Shown: positions 9,727 through 18,075 of the stretch, one piece after another
How the letters are laid out: each line of letters begins with the position of its first letter
Position numbering within the stretch: the stretch's first letter is position 1
Assembly (NCBI GenBank): GCA_023129485.1
Contig: JAGMBY010000049.1
Location: 1-35,266, forward strand
Reading direction: 5' to 3'
DNA length: 35,266 nt
Origin: Actinomycetes bacterium
Lineage (GTDB): Bacteria > Actinomycetota > Humimicrobiia > JAHJRV01
Notes under the pieces: generated by a model
What the model was told of the DNA's origin: nothing
Database searches by the model: none
What the model saw: only the letters and a program-made list of their open reading frames with translations
Translations under genes and position numbers: made by a program

Positions 9727-11784
9727 CTATGCTCTCTCTGATACTTTTAATAATATTTCTGCTGAGAATCTTTCATTTGGTTCCAATTTAAGTCTCCAAT
9801 TTGGCACTACAGCAGAACTTTGATATGTTCTCTCCAACCCTGCTTCAGATTGAGAAACTGTTTCTATAGGAAATCTCCAGATAGTTGTTTTTGGATTAAA
9901 TTTCAATATTATATTAAATCCCTCAAGATAATTTTCTATTATAACTTCACCTATATCTTTTATTTCTCCATAGCTAGCCATATGTTTATTTTCCAATTTA
10001 ACTTCTGGAACTTGATACCTTACTGAATTTTCGTCATAACCACTTAACATTGAAAAAAACATCTCCACAGTAAATATTGAAGATAGATATGATAGCCCTT
10101 TGTTTTCTAATATATAATTGACTTTTAGAACAGAACTTTCTTTCTTAATCTCATATCTTTTTTTTATATTTAAAATTCTCTCATTGTTGACAATATTACT
10201 ATTGTCTATAATACTCTCAATAAATATTTTCTCCTCCCTATGAAGTTCTACTCCATTTTCTATAAGTTGATAATAATACCTTCCGTTAGAAAAATTACCA
10301 ATCTCCTGATAATCTCTTCTTTGGAAAGAATCAATATTAGTATTATCTGAGAGAAAATAATTTCTAAAACTATAGTTAAGCCACTTATCATAAATTAAAT
10401 ATTTTTCCAGGTTTTCTTCTTTTAAGGCCACCTTATGATGAATTGTGTTTATACCTTCTTCAACTTCTTTAGGCTCACTTCCCTTCTCTTTTATGATTTT
10501 GTGATAAGACTCTTCCCTTCTAGCTAAGCTAGCAAATAAATTGAAAGGTTTCACTTTATAATCCAATTCAAATACAGTTCCACCATTATAGGGAGATATG
10601 TATACTCCTAAAAACTTATTAGATATTATAACTTCATCATGATTATCTAGATTAAAATCAAAAACTTTTTTGTCCAGAAATATTTTATTATTATGAGATT
10701 GTTCTTCTAACAATCTTTCTGCCTCAATCATATGACGATATAGCGCCATCTTCATAGATGGAATATATACTCCACCAAAAACTCCGTGCCAATAAACATC
10801 ATTACACTGACTGGCTAATATGTGTTCATGTGCTTTTTCATTTTTAATTTCTCTAGCCCATTTTGAAAGATAAAACATTTTCTTCTGCATATTATTAATT
10901 TCAGGGTATTTAATAAGATAGTTTCTCCAAAAACCGCCTGACCACTCAAGCATCTCGGGATATGAAGCTGCTGGAAGATAAACTCTTCCTAAGGGAGGAT
11001 ATTTTTCCATAAATTCAGAAAATGAATAGATTCTTATCCATGAACTTTCAGCTTCTAATGCTGTTAGAAACTGTTCAAGCCATCTATCCTCATATATCCA
11101 CTTATGAGTGTTTGGCCATCCACCAAATTTCTCACCATCATCATCCAAAACTAATAAATTACTCTCATCCTCAGATGCTTTCTCTTTAAAATAGTCAATT
11201 ATCTTTGGAACTGGGGAGAAAGGAACTAAATAACGAAGCTCTTTACTAATTGGAAAAATAGCTAATTTATAATTTTGTTCCTCAGTAATAAAATATCCTC
11301 TTAAATCTTCCTTTGAAAATCCGGTTAACTCAAAATGTGATTCATCTACAGATATATGTTTTATATTTGCTTTTGATAATACTTGAGCAAGATGTGGTTC
11401 CCAAACTCTCTCGGTTAACCACATACCAGTTGGATTATAACCTGTTAATTTATTAATATAATTAGTTAATTTTTCTATCTGAACATACCTATCTTCATCA
11501 GGTATCATAGGAAGTATTGGCTCATAAAACCCACCAGTTTTAATTTCCAATTGTCCTCTTTTTACCATATCATTTAACATTGATATATATTCAGGATGAT
11601 TTTTCTCTATCCACTCCAATAACACACCAGAGTTATGAATAGTAAACTTTATGGTTGGATGTTTATATAATATCTCTAAAAATGGGAGATAAGCTTTCTG
11701 ATATGAATCTTCAATAATATGTGGTGAATTCCCCACAGGTTGATGATTATGAACTCCGAAAATAAAATTTATCACCTTTTTCAA
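9727..11784 (-). CDS. GH57-family 4-alpha-glucanotransferase/alpha-amylase (Thermococcus litoralis GT-like)
   Basis: ORF 685 aa; GVHNHQPVGN, GQLEIKTGGFYEPILP, WLTERVWEP, LDDDGEKFGGWP, SQCNDVYWHGVFGGVYIP: five GH57 conserved regions including WLTER (nucleophile) and DDGEKFG (acid/base). Confidence 0.93.
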   Translation of the reverse strand: MKKVINFIFGVHNHQPVGNSPHIIEDSYQKAYLPFLEILYKHPTIKFTIHNSGVLLEWIEKNHPEYISMLNDMVKRGQLEIKTGGFYEPILPMIPDEDRYVQIEKLTNYINKLTGYNPTGMWLTERVWEPHLAQVLSKANIKHISVDESHFELTGFSKEDLRGYFITEEQNYKLAIFPISKELRYLVPFSPVPKIIDYFKEKASEDESNLLVLDDDGEKFGGWPNTHKWIYEDRWLEQFLTALEAESSWIRIYSFSEFMEKYPPLGRVYLPAASYPEMLEWSGGFWRNYLIKYPEINNMQKKMFYLSKWAREIKNEKAHEHILASQCNDVYWHGVFGGVYIPSMKMALYRHMIEAERLLEEQSHNNKIFLDKKVFDFNLDNHDEVIISNKFLGVYISPYNGGTVFELDYKVKPFNLFASLARREESYHKIIKEKGSEPKEVEEGINTIHHKVALKEENLEKYLIYDKWLNYSFRNYFLSDNTNIDSFQRRDYQEIGNFSNGRYYYQLIENGVELHREEKIFIESIIDNSNIVNNERILNIKKRYEIKKESSVLKVNYILENKGLSYLSSIFTVEMFFSMLSGYDENSVRYQVPEVKLENKHMASYGEIKDIGEVIIENYLEGFNIILKFNPKTTIWRFPIETVSQSEAGLERTYQSSAVVPNWRLKLEPNERFSAEILLKVSERA

Positions 11785-11946
11785 ATTAGTTTTCCATTCA
11801 TTAATAATCCATTATTAAAAGAATATCTATCCTATCAATAAAAAACTTAATATTTTTTAATTATTTAAAATTTCTAATTATATTTTAAAAGAATATCCAC
11901 TTTGATATTAGAAAATTGCAAAATCTACTAAGATTCTTTAGATTTT

Positions 11947-12741
11947 TTATATATTAAAAGGGATATTTACTCTCTTAATAGAGAGAGCTTCTCCCGTTTT
12001 CTCATCAAGTTCAATAATTACAGAATTTAGAACAATGTTTTTTTTCTCAACAGTAAAAGATACAGGTCTCTGGGTTAAGAGCATCTTAATAACCTTTTCT
12101 TTTTTAACCCCTAAGATCGAATCAATTGAACCTACCATCCCTACATCAGTTATATAAGCAGTTTTTTGGGGTAATATTCTCTCATCAGATGTTTGAACAT
12201 GAGTGTGTGTGCCAAGAACAGCACTGACTCTACCATCTAAATACCACCCCATAGCCGATTTTTCTGAAGTTGCTTCAGCATGTATATCAACAATTATTAT
12301 AGACAATTCATTCTCAAACTTTTTAAGTAATGAACCCACTGTTCTAAAAGGACAATCTATATTAACAAAATCACCCATAAAGATTCTTCCACAAAGGTTT
12401 ATAACTGCAATTTTTATGTCTTCTTTAATTAATACTAAGTGACCTTTTCCAGGGTTCCCAGGAGGATAGTTGCTTGGTCTTAATATATAATCAACCTCAT
12501 TTAAATAGCGCTCTATTTCCTTTCTTCTCCAGACATGATTTCCTGTAGTTATGACATCAACTCCATAAGATCTTATCTCCTGGGCAACATCTGGCGTTAT
12601 ACCAATTCCACCAGCTAAATTTTCACCGTTAGCTATGGTCAAAAATATATTATTCTCTCTTTTTAACCTTGGAAGGATCTCTTTTACAGCCTTCCTTCCA
12701 GGTTTTCCTACAATATCACCAATAAAAAGTATTTTAATCAT
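11947..12741 (-). CDS. YmdB-family metallophosphoesterase (TIGR00282-like)
   Basis: ORF 264 aa; KILFIGDIVGKPGRKAV, NGENLAGGIGI, TTGNHVWRRKEI, DIHAEATSEKSAMGWYLDGRVSAVLGTHTHVQTSDERILP, TAYITDVGMVG. Confidence 0.95.
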   Translation of the reverse strand: MIKILFIGDIVGKPGRKAVKEILPRLKRENNIFLTIANGENLAGGIGITPDVAQEIRSYGVDVITTGNHVWRRKEIERYLNEVDYILRPSNYPPGNPGKGHLVLIKEDIKIAVINLCGRIFMGDFVNIDCPFRTVGSLLKKFENELSIIIVDIHAEATSEKSAMGWYLDGRVSAVLGTHTHVQTSDERILPQKTAYITDVGMVGSIDSILGVKKEKVIKMLLTQRPVSFTVEKKNIVLNSVIIELDEKTGEALSIKRVNIPFNI

Positions 12742-12825
12742 ATAACTACCTAAAAAATTAAATGATAAATTAAATTTTTAACTTTATGTTTTTCAAATAT
12801 GGCTTTAAAATTTAAGTTTTATCAA

Positions 12826-12917
12826 TAACTTTATGGTATACTTTCGAAGATATTTTCAAAGCCTGCCCTCGACCCTCGAGTGTAACGAAGGGGAAGGGAG
12901 AAAGTATACCCAAAGCT
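12826..12917. repeat. 92-bp interspersed repeat, copy 2
   Basis: taactttatggtatactttcgaagatattttcaaagcctgccctcgaccctcgagtgtaacgaaggggaagggagaaagtatacccaaagct; same length and orientation as 3051-3142. Confidence 0.9.
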
Positions 12918-12958
12918 AATATGTCTCATGTCAAGACCTGACCCTTTTAACTTTTAAT

Positions 12959-13411
12959 TTATTTTTCAAATTCAATATCATAAAATACAATTCTCCATAT
13001 ATCTTCTTGCATAACTAATGGCACTTCTATTTTTGTTGTCTCCTCTTCATCATATGAGATTGATTTTAAATCCACTAAAATTCTTGCATTCTTATACCCA
13101 ACATTTGAGGACAAAATTTCATATTCTTTAATTTCCTGGAAATTCTTTATTGTTTCCACAAACTCTTCTATAGTAGTTAATTTTTTATTCTCTTCACACA
13201 AAAAAGAATAAGCTCTTACATAATCCTTTTTTATTAAACTGTTAAAAAAATCTTTTACTACTATATCAGGATTTGGACGAGTAAATACTTTTTTAAAATT
13301 CTTGCATCCAATTAAATTTATACAGGTTGTCATTATAAGTAAAATTAAAATAGTGAATTTTATCAAATTATTAAATTTTTTGAAAGTTAACTTATATAAA
13401 TCTTTTTTCAT
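12959..13411 (-). CDS. small lipoprotein with NTF2/DUF4878-like C-terminal domain
   Basis: ORF 150 aa; hydrophobic N-terminus ending LIGC lipobox-like, then PDIVVKDFFNSLIKKDYVRAYSFLCEENK. Confidence 0.7.
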   Translation of the reverse strand: MKKDLYKLTFKKFNNLIKFTILILLIMTTCINLIGCKNFKKVFTRPNPDIVVKDFFNSLIKKDYVRAYSFLCEENKKLTTIEEFVETIKNFQEIKEYEILSSNVGYKNARILVDLKSISYDEEETTKIEVPLVMQEDIWRIVFYDIEFEK

Positions 13412-13690
13412 AATGAATATATGATATGTATTAATTAAACAAAAAACATATAAAAATCTTATATTATTTATATTCTAAGTATTCATTTTATTAATTCCTT
13501 TTCTTATTATAAATCAATATAGTGACAATAGCTTTAATATTCAAATTGTCTTATAAATTAAATATAATTTTCAAATTTTATTGATATTTCAAAAATTCTA
13601 ATTCTTTTTATATTTTAAAATTCTATATAAAATCTTATGCAAAATAAAGCAAAAATAATAATAGATCTATTTCATAAAAGTTTAATTCAA

Positions 13691-13720
13691 TTGACATAAA
13701 AATATTTTATATATTATAAT
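13691..13720 (+). promoter_or_regulatory. sigma70-type promoter TTGACA-N18-TATAAT
   Basis: TTGACA 13691-13696, TATAAT 13715-13720, 18-bp spacer, 37 bp upstream of the LacI-family start codon. Confidence 0.75.
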
Positions 13721-13734
13721 TAACACGTGTTAAT
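13719..13734. promoter_or_regulatory. LacI-family operator candidate, perfect 16-bp palindrome ATTAACACGTGTTAAT
   Basis: Self-reverse-complementary; overlaps end of the -10 and the expected +1 of the promoter driving the LacI gene. Confidence 0.8.
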
Positions 13735-13757
13735 ATTTTATTCATTGATTTTTAATT

Positions 13758-14786
13758 ATGAAGAAATATCCTACTACAAAAGATATTGCTAAATTAGCAG
13801 GTGTGTCTAGGACTACGGTTTCCTTTGTTCTAAATAATCGGACAGATGTAAAAATATCTGAAAGTACTCGTCAAAAAGTTTTAAACATCGCTAAAGAGTT
13901 AGATTATCATCCCCATGCAATAGCTACAAGCCTTGTTAAAAACAAGACAAAAACAATAGGTTTAATTTTATGTCAACAATTAGAAAGTGTGTTTTCTGAT
14001 GCCTTTCTCCCCCGAGTCATTTTAGGTGTGAGCACAGTTGCACAAGAAAGAGATTATAAGATTCTTCTCCAATATGTTGAAGAAGTAACTATGAAAGATA
14101 CTTATTATCATATGGTTAGAGAAAAGAGAATAGATGGAATAATCCTTTCAGGTCCCCGGTCAGATGATGAGGAACTTCACAAACTAAAAGATGAAGATTT
14201 CCCAGTTGTATTAATGGGTCAGATAAATGATGATAGTTTTAGTTGTTCTGACATAGATAATGTAAAGGCAGCAAAAAAAGCAGTACAACATCTAATATCC
14301 CACGGTCACAAAAGGATTGCTATTATTACCAATGCTCCACTTAATTACACAGCAAGTGAATTAAGATTACTCGGATATAAGAAGGCTTTACAAAAAAATT
14401 CTATAACTTATGATGAAAAGCTTGTATGCATAGGAAATTTCACACCACAAAGTGGTTTTGATGCCATGCAGAAACTCCTATCTATTAAAAAATTACCAAC
14501 TGCAGTTTTTGTAGCCTCTGATGTGGTAGCTTTTGGTGTTATGGATGCTATTAAGAAAAGCGGGAGGAATATACCTGAAGATATAGCATTGGTAGGATTT
14601 GATAATGTAAACCTTTCCGAATATGTAGATCCACCTCTCACAACTGTTAATTTACCTGGATTTGATATTGGAAAAAATGCAGCAAATCTCCTTATAAATA
14701 TTATTAAAAATAATGAAAATAAAGACAAAAAAATAATTTTAGAAACCCATATGGTTTTAAGAAAATCATGTGGTTGTAACTTGTAA
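13758..14786 (+). CDS. LacI-family transcriptional regulator
   Basis: ORF 342 aa; TTKDIAKLAGVSRTTVSFVLNNR HTH, periplasmic-binding-protein-like sensor domain, DIALVGFDNVNLSEYVDPPLTTV. Confidence 0.96.
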   Translation: MKKYPTTKDIAKLAGVSRTTVSFVLNNRTDVKISESTRQKVLNIAKELDYHPHAIATSLVKNKTKTIGLILCQQLESVFSDAFLPRVILGVSTVAQERDYKILLQYVEEVTMKDTYYHMVREKRIDGIILSGPRSDDEELHKLKDEDFPVVLMGQINDDSFSCSDIDNVKAAKKAVQHLISHGHKRIAIITNAPLNYTASELRLLGYKKALQKNSITYDEKLVCIGNFTPQSGFDAMQKLLSIKKLPTAVFVASDVVAFGVMDAIKKSGRNIPEDIALVGFDNVNLSEYVDPPLTTVNLPGFDIGKNAANLLINIIKNNENKDKKIILETHMVLRKSCGCNL

Positions 14787-14856
14787 GGAGGTGATGATAA
14801 AAAACATAAACTTTCTATAAAAAGTATTAATAAATATTTAAAGTTAAGGAGGAAGG

Positions 14857-16143
14857 ATGAGAAAAAGAATATTAGTATCAGTGATAATGTTGACATTGGT
14901 GTTAACACTTATCACTTCTTGTGCACCAGCTCCCAAAGAAGAGGTAGCCAAAGCTGGAGCTGTAACTGTTCTTGGTGTTTGGGGAGGTAGTGAGTTAGAT
15001 AATTTCCGGGAAGCTGTTTATCCATTCACAGAAGAAACAGGTATTGGTATGGCATTTGAAGGTACCCGAGATTTAGCAGCTGTTCTTACCACAAGAGTTG
15101 AAGCTGGAAACCCACCAGATTTAGCCATCTTACCAAATCCTGGTCAGATGTATGAGTTAGCTAAAGATGGTAATCTTGTTGACATTAGTAAATTCATGGA
15201 TATGGATGAATTAAAAGGAAATTATGCACAAGTTTGGATAGATTTGGCCAGCTATGAAGGTAAACCATACGGTATCTTTTATAAGGTAGCAAACAAGAGT
15301 CTTGTCTGGTACAATCCAACAGCTTTTTCTGATGCTGGATATGAAATTCCAACAACATGGGATGAGCTAATAGCACTTTCAGACAAGATTGTTGCTGATG
15401 GTAACACACCCTGGGCTATAGGTTTTGAAAGTGGCGCTGCAAGTGGTTGGCCAGCTACTGACTGGATCGAAGATATAATGCTTCGAACAGCTGGTCCAGA
15501 TGTATATGATAAATGGGTTAATCATGAAATCAGCTGGATAGATCCAGCAGTTAAGACTGCTTGGGAAACATTTGGTCAGATAGTTGGTAAAGAGGATTAT
15601 CAGTATGGTGGAACTGCTGGTACACTTTCTACAAACTTTGGAGATGCTCCTGCCTCACTATTCACTGATCCTCCGGAAGCTTATTTACATCGTCAAGCTA
15701 GCTTCATCACAGGCTTTTTCCCAGAAGGAGTAGAGGCTGGTACTGACTATGACTTCTTCCCATTTCCACCAATCGACCCAGCATATGGTACACCAGTTTT
15801 GGGTGGAGCTGACTTAATAGTCATGCTAAATGATACATCTGAAGCTCGTGAATTAATGAAGTACCTTGCTTCACCAAAACCTCAAGAAATCTGGGCTGGT
15901 CTAGGTGGATTTCTCACACCTAATAAAGGAGTCAGTATTGATGTTTACCCAGACGAACTTACTAAAAAAATGGCAGATATGGTTGTAAAGGCGGAGGTGT
16001 TTCGCTTTGATGCTTCTGACCTTATGCCGGCAGCCGTTGGTGCTGGTTCCTTCTGGACAGGAACTTTAGATTATGTTGCTGGTGAAGATCTTGATACTAC
16101 TCTTGAAGACATTGAATCTAGTGCTGTTGAAGCTTATGAATAG
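14857..16143 (+). CDS. extracellular solute-binding protein family 1, sugar ABC transporter
   Basis: ORF 428 aa; lipoprotein signal (LTLITSCAPAPKEE), VTVLGVWGGSELDNF, PDLAILPNPGQMYELAKDG; SD aaggaggaagg upstream. Confidence 0.95.
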   Translation: MRKRILVSVIMLTLVLTLITSCAPAPKEEVAKAGAVTVLGVWGGSELDNFREAVYPFTEETGIGMAFEGTRDLAAVLTTRVEAGNPPDLAILPNPGQMYELAKDGNLVDISKFMDMDELKGNYAQVWIDLASYEGKPYGIFYKVANKSLVWYNPTAFSDAGYEIPTTWDELIALSDKIVADGNTPWAIGFESGAASGWPATDWIEDIMLRTAGPDVYDKWVNHEISWIDPAVKTAWETFGQIVGKEDYQYGGTAGTLSTNFGDAPASLFTDPPEAYLHRQASFITGFFPEGVEAGTDYDFFPFPPIDPAYGTPVLGGADLIVMLNDTSEARELMKYLASPKPQEIWAGLGGFLTPNKGVSIDVYPDELTKKMADMVVKAEVFRFDASDLMPAAVGAGSFWTGTLDYVAGEDLDTTLEDIESSAVEAYE

Positions 16144-16166
16144 CTATTGAACTCCTAATGTTTGTT

Positions 16167-16198
16167 AAGGCAATCCACATATATTAGTGGATTGCCTT
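16167..16198 (+). other. strong intercistronic hairpin (12-bp perfect stem, 8-nt loop)
   Basis: AAGGCAATCCAC-atatatta-GTGGATTGCCTT, 24 bp after the binding-protein stop; no clear U-tract follows. Confidence 0.8.
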
Positions 16199-16323
16199 CT
16201 ATCTAATTTCTGTTAATTTTTAACATAATTTAAAAACTAATTTTATATAAATTTTTTCTTGTCTTTAATCTTTAAAAGAATAAATTTTAAATTTATTTGA
16301 TCAATAGTACAGGAAAAATTGTT

Positions 16324-17193
16324 ATGAAAAAAACAAATAAATGGGCATGGTTTTATATAGCACCAACATTATCGATACTTACATTCTTCCTGGTGTATCC
16401 AACTATAAATACATTTTATCTAAGTTTTTTTGATGAAGATTCAGAAAATTTCATAGGTTTAGCTAATTATCTGTTTGCCTTCACTAGAAAGATTATGCTA
16501 AATGCTTTTAGAAACAACCTTATATGGTTAGTTATATTTACAACCTTTACAGTATCATTAGGACTGATTCTTGCTGTACTTCTTGATCGTGTACGCTATG
16601 AGGTAGTTGCTAAATCAATAATTTTCATACCTATGGCGATATCATTTGTAGGAGCTGGTGTTATCTGGAAATTTGTATATGCTTACAAACCCGCAGGTGC
16701 ACACCAGATTGGAATATTAAATGCTGTTTTAATTAAATTTCCTAATTTTCAACCAATTGCATGGTTAGTTAACAAAACAACAAACAATTTTGCTCTTATT
16801 TTTGCAGGTATATGGATCTGGGTAGGGTTCTGTATGGTTATTCTATCAGCAGCCTATAAGGGAATACCAAATGAACTCTTAGAGGCAGCTCGTGTAGATG
16901 GTGCTAATGAGTTTCAGGTCTTCTGGCGCATAACACTACCAGTTATGAAACCAACAATTGCTGTTGTTGCTACAACAATGGTTATAAATGTGCTTAAGGT
17001 CTTTGATATTGTTTATGTTATGACAAATGGTGCCCATGGAACTGAAGTTGTTGCAAATAGAATGTATAAAGAAATGTTTCACTTCAATAACTTTGGGCGT
17101 GCAAGTGCCATTGCAGTTATTCTTCTACTGGCAATCATCCCAGTAATGATAATAAATATCAGGAGGTTCCAGGAACAGGAGGCTATGAGATGA
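16324..17193 (+). CDS. sugar ABC transporter permease (MalF-like)
   Basis: Track ORF begins at a TTG at 16297; the ATG at 16324 (MKKTNKWAWFYIAPTLSIL) looks more likely. EAARVDGANEFQVFWRITLPVMKP EAA motif. Confidence 0.93.
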   Translation: MKKTNKWAWFYIAPTLSILTFFLVYPTINTFYLSFFDEDSENFIGLANYLFAFTRKIMLNAFRNNLIWLVIFTTFTVSLGLILAVLLDRVRYEVVAKSIIFIPMAISFVGAGVIWKFVYAYKPAGAHQIGILNAVLIKFPNFQPIAWLVNKTTNNFALIFAGIWIWVGFCMVILSAAYKGIPNELLEAARVDGANEFQVFWRITLPVMKPTIAVVATTMVINVLKVFDIVYVMTNGAHGTEVVANRMYKEMFHFNNFGRASAIAVILLLAIIPVMIINIRRFQEQEAMR

Positions 17194-18050
17194 AAAAGAA
17201 AATAACAAAACTCCTTTCAAGACCTTTACTACATATTGTTATTGTACTTATTAGTCTTGTGTGGCTTTTACCATCAGTTGGACTTCTTATAACCTCATTC
17301 AGAGTTAGGAATGATGTAATGTCTTCCGGTTGGTGGACAGTTTTTCAACATCCGTTTGAATTCACTCAATATTCACTAAAAAATTATACTCATGTAATAA
17401 CTGCAAATGGAATGGGGCAAGCATTTCTAAATAGTTTACTTATAACTATACCTTCTACAATTATACCTATAATGATTGCTTCATTCGCAGCTTATGCCTT
17501 TGCTCGCATGGAGTTTCCAGGAAGACAGGTACTATTTGTTATTGTTGTGGGTTTGTTAGTTGTACCTCTTCAGATGACACTAATACCTATTTTACGTGTG
17601 TACAACAGATTGGGATTAGCAGGCACATTTATTGGAATTTGGTTAGCTCACACTGGGTATGGCTTACCATTTGCTGTATATTTGCTCCGAAACTTCTTTG
17701 GTGCACTTCCAAAAGATATATTTGAATCAGCTTTCTTAGATGGAGCATCTCATTTTACTGCTTTCTTCCGTTTAGCACTTCCTTTATCTGTTCCTGCATT
17801 GGCATCACTTGCAATATTCCAGTTTTTATGGGTGTGGAATGACTTACTTGTAGCACTTATATATTTAGGGGGAACAGAGAGAGTAGCACCACTTACAGTC
17901 AGATTAAGCAGCTTGATTAACTCATTGGGTCAGAATTGGCATTTACTTACTGCTGCCGCATTTATATCTATGGTATTACCTTTGATTATATTCTTCTCTC
18001 TACAACGATACTTTGTACGTGGAATTTTAGCAGGCTCAATAAAAGGATAA
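17190..18050 (+). CDS. sugar ABC transporter permease (MalG-like)
   Basis: ORF 286 aa overlapping the previous gene by 4 nt; ESAFLDGASHFTAFFRLALPLSVPALAS EAA motif. Confidence 0.94.
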   Translation: MKKKITKLLSRPLLHIVIVLISLVWLLPSVGLLITSFRVRNDVMSSGWWTVFQHPFEFTQYSLKNYTHVITANGMGQAFLNSLLITIPSTIIPIMIASFAAYAFARMEFPGRQVLFVIVVGLLVVPLQMTLIPILRVYNRLGLAGTFIGIWLAHTGYGLPFAVYLLRNFFGALPKDIFESAFLDGASHFTAFFRLALPLSVPALASLAIFQFLWVWNDLLVALIYLGGTERVAPLTVRLSSLINSLGQNWHLLTAAAFISMVLPLIIFFSLQRYFVRGILAGSIKG

Positions 18051-18075
18051 TAAAAATATAATAATAGGAGGTAAC

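Noticed and set aside
11815-11900. Short direct repeats TTAAAAGAATATC upstream of the YmdB/GH57 boundary
   Set aside because: Low-complexity AT sequence; only ~13 bp and two copies, insufficient to distinguish from background.
14408-14908. 166-aa minus-strand ORF
   Set aside because: Antisense to the well-supported LacI gene and the SBP start; composition is typical of a mirror frame, with no recognisable domain.
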